Assembly (NCBI GenBank): GCA_025765615.1
Contig: JAIVFJ010000506.1
Location: forward strand, 1 to 30,085
Length of the DNA stretch: 30,085 nucleotides
DNA from: Zopfochytrium polystomum
Lineage: Eukaryota; Chytridiomycota; Chytridiomycetes; Chytridiales; Chytridiaceae
Direction: 5' to 3'
Every line of letters begins with the position of its first letter. Within the stretch, counting starts at the first letter, position 1. Shown piece by piece: positions 11,592-20,326 of the stretch. Under the pieces are notes generated by a model. It was not told the origin of the DNA and searched no databases. It was given only the letters and a program-made list of their open reading frames with translations. The position numbers were made by a program, and so were the translations under genes.

Positions 11592-11998
11592 AAGAGCGCA
11601 TGTGGGGTTTTTGCTTTGGGACGGCTGTGGTCGGGTCCCAGTACATTTCTTTTTTACTGGAGCAGCTTTTCTTTTTCACGGTGCACTTGCGCCAAACATT
11701 GTAACAGAGTTTGATGAGAAGCAGGAGCTGTTCGGGGTTTTCTCGAATCAAGGCCGCACTCGGCCGCCTGAAAAATCACGCAACGCACAAATTCACAATT
11801 TTTGAAGCTCAGCTGCGTTGCAAGTGGACTCTGCTTGGGCGAGGGCCGTGTGACTGCGCCCGGCTGCCAAAAAAAGCCATGAGGAAAGCGACATGCCGGC
11901 GTGGCATGCCGCGATGCCACTTCACCGCGCTGTCTTCGCAGTTGCGTCGATTCCAAAAGAAATCAAACTTGATCAGGACCGACGGGAAATGTGACAGA

Positions 11999-12030
<32 letters not shown>

Positions 12031-12329
12031 TCACGCGTTGCGCTGTCTTTCCCACCGCAAAAGCCACATTCCCTCCGTGACTTACATTTTTCTCTGTTGC
12101 GGGCAATACTGTCCGTTCTCGTAAAAGCACTTGGACGTTTGGAGGCTGTCGTGTCAGTGCGCAACGCTTCCGCTTCCTGCACAGAAGATCTCATTTTACA
12201 CACGCCCTTGTACTTTCACTTCTCAGCGAAACAGTTACAGGCATTCCAAGCTGCCTCATGCTAACGCTAACGCGAGCAAACCCACCGGCACGAAAGCTTT
12301 CAAGACGATCCGACAACAGCGTACCCGGG
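11592..12329. other. Intergenic region
   Basis: No gene supported. It is the 3' flank of the gene ending at 11591 and the 5' flank of the small secreted candidate. It includes a GA microsatellite. Confidence 0.5.
11996..12030. repeat. (GA)n microsatellite
   Basis: About 35 bases of GA repeat, roughly 300 bases upstream of the candidate start at 12330. Confidence 0.95.
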
Positions 12330-12730
12330 ATGTCCTACGCCCTCCGATCTACGGTGCTCCTTGTTGCTCACTTCCTTTGCACCGCCAGGCTCGCCCACGC
12401 CTGCCTTTCTCTCGACGGCTACTGTGTACACGTGGACGAAGCCAGCGAGCGCTAAGTACACGTTTGTTCGTCCCGCGTGCTGGTCACATTGGGGAGAGAT
12501 GCTCGAAAAGCGATTGCGACGAATTTCTTCTGAAAGGCCACTGCGATGCAAGTAGCACGGACGGCTATTGGTGCGAAGTCAAGTTCTCTACGAATGCCAA
12601 TGGCGAGCTGAGCAAACCGAAACTCGGTATGGTAGCTTCAGATGTATTTGTCCCATTCTCTCCTCAAACAACCCCTGCTTCTCGTAATCCAGCGTACTGG
12701 TGGTCTTCGTACATTTCATCGGATCTTTGA
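12330..12730 (+). CDS. Small secreted cysteine-rich protein (candidate)
   Basis: Proposed exons 12330-12425 and 12497-12730 (109 aa) around a 71-base intron that begins GTACAC, contains a CTAAG branch-like site and ends GGGGAG. The first ~25 residues form a clear signal peptide: short N region, hydrophobic core STVLLVAHFL, and an Ala-x-Ala-like end before Cys. The mature part starts CLSLDGYC and continues CSKSDCDEFLLKGHC and GYWCEV, giving Cys spacing that suggests disulphides. The intron is needed because the frame with the signal peptide stops at 12453-12455 while the other Cys-rich block is in another frame. The acceptor is not pyrimidine rich, so the join is uncertain, and further 3' exons cannot be excluded. 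Family not recognised; no toxin or effector function is claimed. Confidence 0.4.
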
Positions 12731-13462
12731 TACTTCGTTGTGACAGGAATTAATCTGTATCAAAGGTTCGATCGATGGAGTTTTCCGACCAATGGACGCA
12801 ACTGCTTTAAAGCGCCTTTTTAGAGCCTCCAGACGGCGTTTTCGTTTTCCTTTCTTGCTTCATTTCCCTTTCTTACCCTTTTGAATAGAAAAAGGGCCGT
12901 TCTGATCACTTTTGGAGAGTCCTCTTCAACTGTGGACGAGATAAATGAGAGCGCTGGAGATTTCATATTTGAAACTAACAGGGCGGAATCCGTCACCTTT
13001 CTATGGCACCACTGAACGCAAACCCTCCAGAATTGCTCACCCCTGTTGATAACAATTTAGTGTTGCTGCTACCGCCTCAGTATGCAATTGCAAAGAGACT
13101 TTGAATTATATTTGTGTGGCTCTGTTCGATGACGGTAATGAACGGGTGACGACAACCAAACCACTCAATCTGCGTGCGAACGTGCGAACGTGCGAACGGT
13201 GGAGGTGGAGTGAGAGTTTTTGGTTTAACCGGACCACAAGAAAAGGCGACCAAACCGTTGATCAGTTTTGCTTGCGCACACCCCACCACCAGACGATCGC
13301 CGGCAACCGCTCCCGGCGGGGTTCGCGTTCGCTGGGGTGCCGCGGATTCCAAAAAACTCCCTTCCCATTTCCCATTTGGGCCAACGGCCAGACAAGACAC
13401 AAAACACTATTTACCCTGTCTTCTCGCAGTGCCGATGCTCCGCTACAAAATCACTCTGGCGA
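12731..13462. other. Intergenic region
   Basis: No gene seen. Short triple direct repeat GCGAACGT near 13174-13195. It forms the upstream flank of the kinase-like gene. Confidence 0.5.
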
Positions 13463-14923
13463 ATGGCAGAGGCAGCTGCAGCAATCGCACTCTCGCGGCG
13501 GCTGAGCACACGCGGCCGCCGCTGGTGTTACTCGCCGCGCTCGTGCTTCGTCCTCGCCGCTTTCGGCCTGGTTCTCGCCATCTTTGCAGGCATCCCGGCG
13601 CTCGGGGCAGGTGGAAACGCCGCAAACCGGGCCTCGGGAAGCCATGTTACTGTCGGAAAAAACGAGAGTGAAGGTGAGAGTCTGGGTTAGGTGTGCGCGC
13701 TTTTGTGTGATTGCGTGGCAGTCGAGCGTACCATCTTTCCTGTGGTTTCCCTCTCCCGGCGACGCCCGCCATGCTAAATGATTTTTCAATCGAATCCCGG
13801 CTGCTTACTGCAGGTTGGCTCGTACCTCAACCAAGGCTCGAACGGGAGGGTATATCACGCAGAGGACAGCAAAGGCAAGCCGGTCATTCTCAAGACGCTT
13901 CACGACGACGCGTCCTGGACGGACACTGAGATCGCGGTGACGAAAGCAGGTAGTCCGCCGCAAGAGATTTTCGCATCGCTCCGCCTTTGAACAACTTCCG
14001 CCTCCCCCTCTCCAAACCTGGAAAAAAAAAAATTGACACAGCCGGCCAGTATATTTCCCACGACGACCGCAACATGGTCCAAAAAAAGTCGGCACGCACG
14101 ACTTGGGCGAGTACCTCAAGTACAAAAAGGCGAACCCGGGCGGGTGGATACCCAACAGCGACGACATTGTCAAGCAGCTGGAGGCGCAGCAGCACGCGGT
14201 CGGGTACATCCACCCGGACGTCCTAGACAACGTGCGCGTAGACGCGACGCGAAACTCAAAACTGGTCTGAGGCGGGGGGAGGGGGCGGAGCGGGGGCATG
14301 GAGAGGGGTTATGGATGATCATTGACTCAAGGACTGTTTCCCCTTCTTGCCCTACCATCCACCCTTCCCGATTTCGCACAGCCTGGCCTGAAGCACGCTC
14401 CAGAAGCACAGCTGATAGATTGGGCCGGAGGTAAGATACCTTCCCCGCTCATTCCCCCAGCGAAATCTCCCGTCTTTATCCAACCTCCACTTGCAATCTG
14501 CCCAATAACAGCCGAAAGCATGAAGGACATGACCAAGGAAGAGATCCAAGATATATTAGACGGATCGACGGGCGGAAAGGTGCAGCATATGTTTCTGCAG
14601 CGAGGAGCGCGTTCGAGAGCCGCTCTATCGACGAGCAGGAGCAGCGGGCGGCAGAGGAAGCGGCAGGAGTTGCTCCAAGCTGGGTCGCAGTGCGCAAGGC
14701 GCATCGGGCGGCAAAAGCAGCTCCAGGAGGACCTCACCGGCAAGTGCAAAAGGAGAAAGAACGCTTGGGCCGGCGGTCACGCGACAGGATCAAACGGCTG
14801 TTGGGAAGAAAAATGGAGTCTCGGCGTCGAGCCCCACTGGGCAGCCACGCGAGGGAAGCACGCGCCTTCGGGGAAAATAATTGTGGAAATTGGGACTGCC
14901 GGGCAACCGCAGCCGAACAGTGA
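13463..14923 (+). CDS. Signal-anchored, divergent protein-kinase-like protein
   Basis: Proposed exons 13463-13645, 13814-13949, 14042-14264, 14412-14430 (19 bases) and 14512-14923; ~324 aa. Residues ~28-47 are one hydrophobic helix after an Arg-rich start, suggesting a type II membrane anchor or uncleaved signal with a lumenal kinase fold. Kinase-like features in order: glycine loop GSNGRVYHAE, VILKTL lysine, a possible helix-C Glu (TEIAV), hinge-like VGTHDLGEYL, catalytic-loop-like HPDVLDN (HRD altered to HPD) and LIDWAG in place of DFG. DWG-type motifs are known in CK2, so activity is possible but unproven. The C-terminal ~100 residues are basic and Ala/Gln rich. Two single-base losses are needed, at the A7 run 14081-14087 and near 14575-14582. 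The first donor (GTTACT) is weak; a stronger GTGAGA at 13674 breaks phase. Confidence 0.6.
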
Positions 14924-15076
14924 AGAACGGCAGTTGACGGCAATTGTTCCTTTGTGCTGTTTTGCGCGAAGGCGCCGTGTGATACAGTACAGTTTGAGTA
15001 TGGAGCTGAAGTTCTTTTTCTTTTCGTGTCTGCCAGCGAAGTGCGATAGTGGCGGACCACGCATTCAAACAGTTAA

Positions 15077-15100
15077 TTTCAGCATATCAATTGATCAGAA
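15077..15100 (-). promoter_or_regulatory. U1 3' flanking element, copy A
   Basis: On the minus strand, seven bases after the U1 end, lies a near-palindromic element with core TGATCAATTGATA followed by GCTGAAA. The same element follows the other two U1 copies at 6-7 bases. Its position matches a 3'-end formation signal (3' box analogue). Confidence 0.7.
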
Positions 15101-15107
15101 TGATAAC

Positions 15108-15273
15108 GTGGGACAGGCGCGAACGCCCGTGACCCACAAGGAAAAAATTGTGCCGTCTCGTTCGCCACGAAGACGAAGAGTGCCGGCACGGGCCCCACTT
15201 GTGTGCAATGGAAGCGCCGCACCAACAGGCATTGGACCTTCATGATCACCCACTGCCCCAGCCAGGTAAGTAT
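15108..15273 (-). ncRNA. U1 spliceosomal snRNA, copy A
   Basis: About 166 nt, close to the usual ~164 nt. The 5' end reads ATACTTACCTGGC, the universal U1 start that pairs with 5' splice sites. Stem-loop I has GATCATGAAGG, matching the U1-70K loop consensus; stem-loop II has the U1A-type loop CATTGCAC; a T6 Sm-like site follows (CAATTTTTTCC). The final hairpin is GTGGGTCACGGGCG, TTCG, CGCCTGTCCCAC. It is divergently arranged with copy B, their RNA starts 257 bases apart. Confidence 0.95.
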
Positions 15274-15298
15274 GCCTTCTCATCGAGACAGGGTGGTT

Positions 15299-15307
15299 GT
15301 ATTTATA
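15299..15307 (-). promoter_or_regulatory. TATA element of U1 copy A
   Basis: TATAAATAC on the minus strand with its first base 34 bases upstream of the RNA start (15273). The same 9-mer sits at exactly the same distance in the other two copies. Confidence 0.85.
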
Positions 15308-15318
15308 CGATCTTCCCT

Positions 15319-15328
15319 CCGCAGTCCG
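15319..15328 (-). promoter_or_regulatory. Upstream element, U1 copy A (inverted form)
   Basis: CCGCAGTCCG on the plus strand, so CGGACTGCGG in gene orientation, 11 bases upstream of the TATA. It shares CGCAGTCCG with the element of the other copies but in the opposite orientation. Confidence 0.4.
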
Positions 15329-15429
15329 ACCTTGATGAAACGCGTGATTTTGCTCGTTTTCTTTGCGAGCCTCCGTTTTCCGATCACTTCTCACCGCGCG
15401 CAGTTTGCTCTTGACAAGAGATGGGTATT

Positions 15430-15443
15430 GGGACAAGTCAGAT
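15430..15443 (+). promoter_or_regulatory. Distal upstream element of U1 copy B
   Basis: GGGACAAGTCAGAT, starting 100 bases before the RNA start. Identical 14-mer at copy C (18186-18199, 93 bases upstream). Noncoding conservation between copies suggests an activator-type site. Confidence 0.55.
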
Positions 15444-15457
15444 CGGACACTTCGGAT

Positions 15458-15472
15458 GCGCAGTCCGCAGTC
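15458..15472 (+). promoter_or_regulatory. Proximal upstream element of U1 copy B
   Basis: GCGCAGTCCGCAGTC, containing CAGTC twice. The identical 15-mer lies upstream of copy C at 18150-18164. Spacing to TATA differs (23 versus 9 bases). Confidence 0.6.
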
Positions 15473-15495
15473 GATCATGTGGTACCCCCATCAAG

Positions 15496-15504
15496 TATAA
15501 ATAC
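15496..15504 (+). promoter_or_regulatory. TATA element of U1 copy B
   Basis: TATAAATAC with its first base 34 bases upstream of the RNA start at 15530. Confidence 0.85.
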
Positions 15505-15529
15505 CCCGTCCCGGCCGTGGTGAAACGGC

Positions 15530-15694
15530 ATACTTACCTGGCTGGGGCACTTGGTGATCACGAAGGCCCAATGCCTGTTTGTGCGGCGCTTCCATTGCAC
15601 ACACGTGGGGCCCGTGCCGGCACTCTTCGTCTTCGTGGCGAACGAGACGGCACAATTTTTCATTGTGGGTCACGGGCGTTCGCGCCTGTCCCAC
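15530..15694 (+). ncRNA. U1 spliceosomal snRNA, copy B
   Basis: About 165 nt beginning ATACTTACCTGGC. Stem-loop I carries GATCACGAAGG, the canonical U1-70K loop; CATTGCAC marks stem-loop II. The Sm-like tract has five T (CAATTTTTCA), one fewer than copies A and C. The terminal TTCG hairpin is intact. It differs from copy A at roughly eight positions by eye. It has the most canonical protein-binding loop of the three. Confidence 0.95.
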
Positions 15695-15700
15695 GTTTGT

Positions 15701-15724
15701 TTCTGATCAATTGATACGCTGAAA
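15701..15724 (+). promoter_or_regulatory. U1 3' flanking element, copy B
   Basis: Six bases after the RNA end: TTCTGATCAATTGATA then CGCTGAAA, differing from copy A by one base over 24. Confidence 0.7.
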
Positions 15725-16504
15725 ATACAACAGCGGGTTATGTTAGGCATCAATGCAAGGCGGCAGGCAGGTCCAGCGATGGAAAAGACCAGTGGCGAGG
15801 TTGATTGATGGGTAACCAAAGTCTGTGTGCTAACCACAGTCAATAGGTCTTTGATTCCACATTGGCAACGTCAACCGTTCGCCCTGCACAACGTCCGATC
15901 TCGTCTCCCTTTGTAACGAGGTTGATGGCGCTCGACAACAAGGGAGATCAATAGGCCGCAGGTGACAGGCTCGGCAGAAAAAGGGAGGCGAGAGGGGAGT
16001 AGAACTTCGAGAAAGTCTTGGTGAGTGGGTTGAGCGGGGAGGTGGCAACTGAGTTTGATCCATCGTGGATTGCGAGGGCTATCGTTTTTGCGTTTGAGCG
16101 ACCAGGTACGGATCGGATCGGTCCCAATCCAAAATGCGACAGCTTCTTTCAAGGGATGAGAAGGTTCTTTAGCAGGTTGTTTAGCAGGGAAAGAGCGGGT
16201 GATGGGCAGCGCAAGAATGACTTGACGGTGCGATCCGAGGACGTGGGGTGGACGAATTTTTTGTTTCGCAGAACACAGACCACGAGACAGAACAACTCCG
16301 ATAAGGTCCAATCGTTTGCATTTCAAGAGGCCCATTGTTTCAGTATTCAAGACCCACGATGATACTGCACACAGTCGCAGCTATCGCATTCCTCTATTTT
16401 AACCCATTATGCAGATGATTCCAAGAAGCGCAGAGGAAACGGCACAAAGCGCCAGAGAGAGAAAAAAGTCGGACAACGCCAAACAGCATCTCCTTCATAT
16501 CGCC
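15725..16504. other. Intergenic region between U1 copy B and dioxygenase gene
   Basis: No gene or RNA motif recognised. It includes the dioxygenase 3' flank. ORFs on both strands lack domain-like features. Confidence 0.5.
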
Positions 16505-17425
16505 TCAGGGCTGTGGCCCGAACCGGTACGAATCGTCCGAAAACGAAAATGTCATCGGGTCCCACCCTTCGTTGATCAGTTCCGGCTCGTCGTCGAGCCC
16601 CGCACCGGCGGCCACGAGCAGCGGCGCATAATGATCCGGCGTCGGCGAGGCCATCTTGTAGCTCGGCGCCTCAAACGTCTTGAGCAGCGCCGCGGCGCGC
16701 TCCTCCGCCGTCTTGGCGCCGAGCACGGCGCCGCGGACAACGGCGACAAAGTCGCTGGCCCACTGCGGCGGCGCGGTGGCTTTCTCGCCGGTGCGGCGCT
16801 GCTGCCGGAAGACGCCGAGGTTGTGCGTAACGATGCCGCCGCCGACAATCAAGACGTTGTCGTCGCGGAGCGGGGCGAGCGCGCGGCCCATTTTGAGGTA
16901 CGCGGCCGGGTCGGTGGTGTCGGGGAGGGAGAGCTGGATGACTGGGATTTCTTGGTTGGGGAAGCTGTGGAGGAGAAAGCGGCAGCGAGCCTTGTCAGGC
17001 ACTGGAGGTTTGATGGGCAAAAGTGATCGTCACGGACTCACAGATACAACAGGATGGTGAAGGCCCCATGGTCCAATCCACGCTCTGTCTCGTCGGCGAC
17101 CTTGAACCCCGCCGCATTCAGCAGCCCCGAAGCCTTTGCGGCCACGTCCGGCGCGCCGGCGGCGGGGGTACTTGACGTCGTAGAAGTGCGCGGGGAAGTT
17201 GTAGTAGTCGTAGAGCAAGCTGTGCTGGGCGTTGGTGGTAACGCGCAGTTCGGGGGCGGTCTCCCAGTGTGCGGACACGACGACGACGGCGCGCGGGCGG
17301 ACGGGGGCGGCGAGGATCTGCTTCCCGAGGGCGACGAGGAACTGCGGGCCCGACAGCTCGGGGCTGACGAGCCACGACGGGTTGCCGTGGGCCAGGAAGT
17401 AGGATGGTTGGCGGGGTGGCGTCAT
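16505..17425 (-). CDS. Class III extradiol ring-cleavage dioxygenase (LigB superfamily, 4,5-DOPA dioxygenase type)
   Basis: Cleaves catechol-type aromatic rings using a bound metal; cytosolic by absence of a signal. Exons 17425-17042 and 16964-16505 around a 77-base GT-AG intron; ~280 aa, normal for the family. Family motifs in order: AHGNPSWL (His ~13), VVVVSAHWE (His ~53), NAQHSLLYDYYNFP with AHFYDVKYP, GLDHGAFTILLYL spanning the splice, IPVIQLSLP, GGGIVTHNLG and PTPDHYAPLLVAAGA. The histidines in HG, SAHWE and DHGA are candidate metal or catalytic residues. A frame step occurs at the C5 run near 17165-17169 (TACCCCCGCC); removing one C restores the family sequence and total phase. Start at the first ATG, directly before the conserved FLAHG. 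Confidence 0.9.
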
Positions 17426-17909
17426 TTGTTATCGTGGGTGTGGTGGTGCGAAGTGCCAGAAAAGGGTAAAATATTTACATGCAAATCAATACGATTACGC
17501 CATGCATCGTTTGTAATCAGGCAAGACTGACTCGCTGTGACTTGGCGTTCACCTCTCGAGGTATCCAATTCTTGCGTCCATCGCAGAAGCTGCCCCGGTC
17601 TCACAAATGATTCTTGTCCCATCATGACTCAGGACGAGCAAAGGGTTTCAGAGAGTGTTGTCATTTGGAGAACCAATTACCAAGCCTGCCATTTTCCACT
17701 CACCTGGAGAAAGAAGGAGATCGCTTGGTTTCTCGTGAAATAAAATTGCAGAGCACACGGTTGACATCGCCAACGTGACGCAAACACACGTTGGCTGAGG
17801 TTGAGCCAACGGCTTTGGTAACACATCAAGCAATCTCGCAACTGGTCTACTCCATCACTGGGCCGGCTGCCATGAGTACATTGATCCCTAACGTTACCAG
17901 GTGTTGTGC
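17426..17909. other. Intergenic region between dioxygenase gene and U1 copy C
   Basis: No gene seen. It serves as the dioxygenase 5' flank and U1 copy C 3' flank. Confidence 0.5.
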
Positions 17910-17933
17910 TTTCAGCATATCTATTGATCAGAA
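17910..17933 (-). promoter_or_regulatory. U1 3' flanking element, copy C
   Basis: Seven bases past the RNA end on the minus strand: TTCTGATCAATAGATA then TGCTGAAA, one base different from copy A within the palindromic core. Confidence 0.7.
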
Positions 17934-17940
17934 TGATAGC

Positions 17941-18106
17941 GTGGGACAGGCGCGAACGCCCGTGACCCACAGGGAAAAAATTGTGCCGTCTCGTTCGCCA
18001 CGAAGACGAAGAGTGCCGGCACGGGCCCCGCGTGCGTGCAATGGAAGCGCCGCACCAACAGGCATTGGGCCTTCTTGATCACCCACTGCCCCAGCCAGGT
18101 AAGTAT
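17941..18106 (-). ncRNA. U1 spliceosomal snRNA, copy C
   Basis: About 166 nt with the ATACTTACCTGGC start, CATTGCAC loop II, T6 Sm-like site and terminal TTCG hairpin. Stem-loop I reads GATCAAGAAGG: the pyrimidine normally found in the U1-70K loop (GATCAYGAAG) is A here. About six differences from copy A. It could be a variant U1, a less active copy, or an early pseudogene, but the TATA box and 3' element are intact. Confidence 0.92.
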
Positions 18107-18131
18107 GCCTTGCCACAACGGCGGTGTCGTG

Positions 18132-18140
18132 GTATTTATA
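18132..18140 (-). promoter_or_regulatory. TATA element of U1 copy C
   Basis: TATAAATAC in minus orientation with its first base 34 bases upstream of the RNA start at 18106. Confidence 0.85.
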
Positions 18141-18149
18141 CCCTTTGAG

Positions 18150-18164
18150 GACTGCGGACTGCGC
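18150..18164 (-). promoter_or_regulatory. Proximal upstream element of U1 copy C
   Basis: GCGCAGTCCGCAGTC in gene orientation, identical to copy B (15458-15472). Confidence 0.6.
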
Positions 18165-18185
18165 GTCTGAATGCAGAAATGCCCT

Positions 18186-18199
18186 ATCTGACTTGTCCC
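18186..18199 (-). promoter_or_regulatory. Distal upstream element of U1 copy C
   Basis: GGGACAAGTCAGAT in gene orientation, identical to copy B (15430-15443). Confidence 0.55.
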
Positions 18200-18516
18200 A
18201 GACCGCCGGCGCCTCGGTCCGCGCCTCTTCCGCTTTTCAAAAAAAGCGAGAGCTGTTGGAGACTCGCAAAGATCGTGGCAGAATCGAGTTTTCAAACATT
18301 CTCAAGGTTCAGACTGCCTCCGACGCGTTAAGTACCACTTTCGGCCGCTGAAATGCAACATGCCAGAGCGTCGAGAATGGTTGAACGCACGGGAGTTGTG
18401 GAGCTCCCGCGTTCGCAACGTGACCCCGCAACATCGACTTCCCTACCAAACACTATTTCTTGTTGAAAACAAAGTCGGGAAACCAAAGAGACGAACGAAG
18501 ATTTGCAAAAGAGGCG
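18200..18516. other. Intergenic region upstream of U1 copy C
   Basis: No gene seen. It lies between the U1 copy C upstream elements and the 3' end of the nuclease-fold gene. Confidence 0.45.
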
Positions 18517-19617
18517 TCATTGGGAAACAAAGAGGGAAGACTCGATGCACCTGGAGGAGACCCCCACCAAAGCCGCATAACAGACATACTGAACTCCTGG
18601 AAGCTGTCCCATCCCACCATTCTTGATTGCCAAGGCGTAGCCCCGAGCCTGCTGGACGGCCTGCTCAATTGCCGTTTCGACAGGAAGTGGATCGAGTGGT
18701 CGTGACTGCTCATACAAGCGCAGCAGCTTCTGCCTCAAGAGACTTTGCGAATTCATTTCCAGAAACGTCTCCCCCCACCTGCTGAGCCTCGTCCTCACGG
18801 CCCTGTGCCCGTTTTCCGACTCCTCCGCCTCGGCCCGGCTCACGCTCTCGACAAACAGCGTCTGCACGTACTTGAGCTCCACGACCATCGCGGCTCGCCC
18901 GTCCCCCGTGACAACGACAATATCCGCAAACCCAGCGCCCACGTGGTACTCGGAGACGGCGGTCTCGCCGTCGCGGCGGGCCTGCGTGAACGCCGCGAGG
19001 ACCACGGCTTTTAGCCCGGCCTCGTTCAGCCCTTGCTTGCCGAGGTCCGTGCTGCGAAGCAGCGCCAGCGTCTCGCGGGTCGCGGTGACGAGGCGCGTCC
19101 AAAGCGCGGCGAGGCGCGCGGCGTGATGGGAGAACGCCGGCTGCGCGGGAGACAGAGCGAGGGGGAGGACCGAGGGGTTGGGCACGCATACGGGAGCGCG
19201 CGCGGGTTCGACCAGGCTGGCGGCGGTGCGATGTGGCATGGGCGGGTTCCCGCGCGGCGACGGTGGAGGCCCGCTTAGTGGGCGAGGGGGCCGAGGAGTC
19301 CACAGAGACACCCTGCGGCGAAGGAGGCCTTGGTCGTGCGGCGACAGCCAGTGTCGGCGGCGGCGGTGTCCGCTCGCGGCTGGGCAGCCGACGCGGCGGA
19401 GTCGGCGGGGGGGAAGCAGGAATCTGCGTCGTGCGAGCGGCGCTGCTTTTCGTTGCAGGGGGAAGGGATGGGGGGGGGGTCAGTCCGAGGAAATGTTCGG
19501 AGGTGAGCTTTTCCAAAGGCTAAAATCCGTTTTTTATTGTGGGACCCACCGGTTCCCGATGGGGAGCGGGACGGCTTGCTTTTGCGGGACGGCGGCGGTC
19601 TGGACGACTGTGGACAT
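18517..19617 (-). CDS. PD-(D/E)XK nuclease-superfamily protein with Pro-rich N terminus
   Basis: Proposed exons 19617-19546 and 19519-18517, joined over a 26-base intron (GTCCCA...TTTTAG); ~357 aa. Exon 1 ends LPIGNRW and exon 2 opens PLEKLTSEHFLGL. A Pro/Ser/Thr/Ala-rich stretch of ~80 residues precedes the folded part. The nuclease-fold core is GLKAVVLAAF, VSEYHVGAGFADIVVV and AAMVVELKYV: the spaced D and the ELK form the PD-(D/E)XK metal-binding triad. Then AIEQAVQQARGYALAI and VQYVCYAALVG follow, as in the family of nuclease domains often found beside AAA-ATPase-like regions. A one-base drop between ~19200 and 19320 (near GCCGCGCGGG) links the two frames. If the short intron is wrong, a conservative start is ATG 19239 (240 aa). 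Substrate and role unknown. Confidence 0.7.
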
Positions 19618-20326
19618 GATTGCTGGTCGAGATGCAGTCGAGGCGCTGTCAGCGCTATATTACTTTTCTTTGAGGAAGGTAGTCTGAGGGGAGAGAGGCG
19701 AAGCGGGGAGTGTGGTTGTGGTTTTCGCAAGCCGTCCCTTTTTATAGAAAGGAGTGCAGTCGAGCTCGGCTCGAGCCGTTTCAATCAATCACAGGTCTGT
19801 CTGTCTCGCGCTCTGTTGGAAGAGGCAACAAACAGAGGGCGAGACAAAACCACAGACGGAAGGGCAACCCAGCGAACCCACCGCTGGCCTCTCAACCCGG
19901 GTTTTCTACAATGGACGAGGTCAACGTGATCTTAGGGCGTCCTCCGATGTTTTTTCAATGCCGCAGCCCCAAATCGGCACCTTTTACGTAATTCTTTTGC
20001 CACTTTAGTGACTATGGTGGGAAGGGTGTGTATGAACTGTCTGCACGATTTCTGATGCCTAATTGCTGTGCCAAGAGGTTGCCCTGTTCGCATGAAGGGG
20101 CCTTTTCTTCTCACGGCACGCCAGAACGGAAACAGTCATAAACTTCATCCAACACACAAGATCCTTTTTCATTCTGCTGTAAATACGGGCGCACAGGCAG
20201 GATGCGTACAACGGATGTGACACTGGAGTTGCAGCGAAGAAGTAAAAAGAAGAGGACAAAAGAGGAAGTTTACGGGGAGGGGAGAGGAAACAAGGAAAGA
20301 GTTCCGCCACTTCTGGAAACGGACAA
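19618..20326. other. Intergenic region between nuclease-fold and TLC genes
   Basis: No gene supported. It contains the upstream region of the nuclease-fold gene and the 3' flank of the TLC gene; AT content rises near 19960-20010. Confidence 0.5.

Noticed and set aside
14322..15245. 307-codon ORF continuing past the kinase-like gene into U1 copy A
   Set aside because: Only the LIDWAG and ESMKDMTKEE parts fit the gene; the rest crosses introns, a frame break and a U1 gene.
15095..15478. ORFs over the U1 loci (also near 15421-15714 and 17791-18295)
   Set aside because: They match each other only because the U1 genes are repeated; the conserved unit is an RNA, not a protein.
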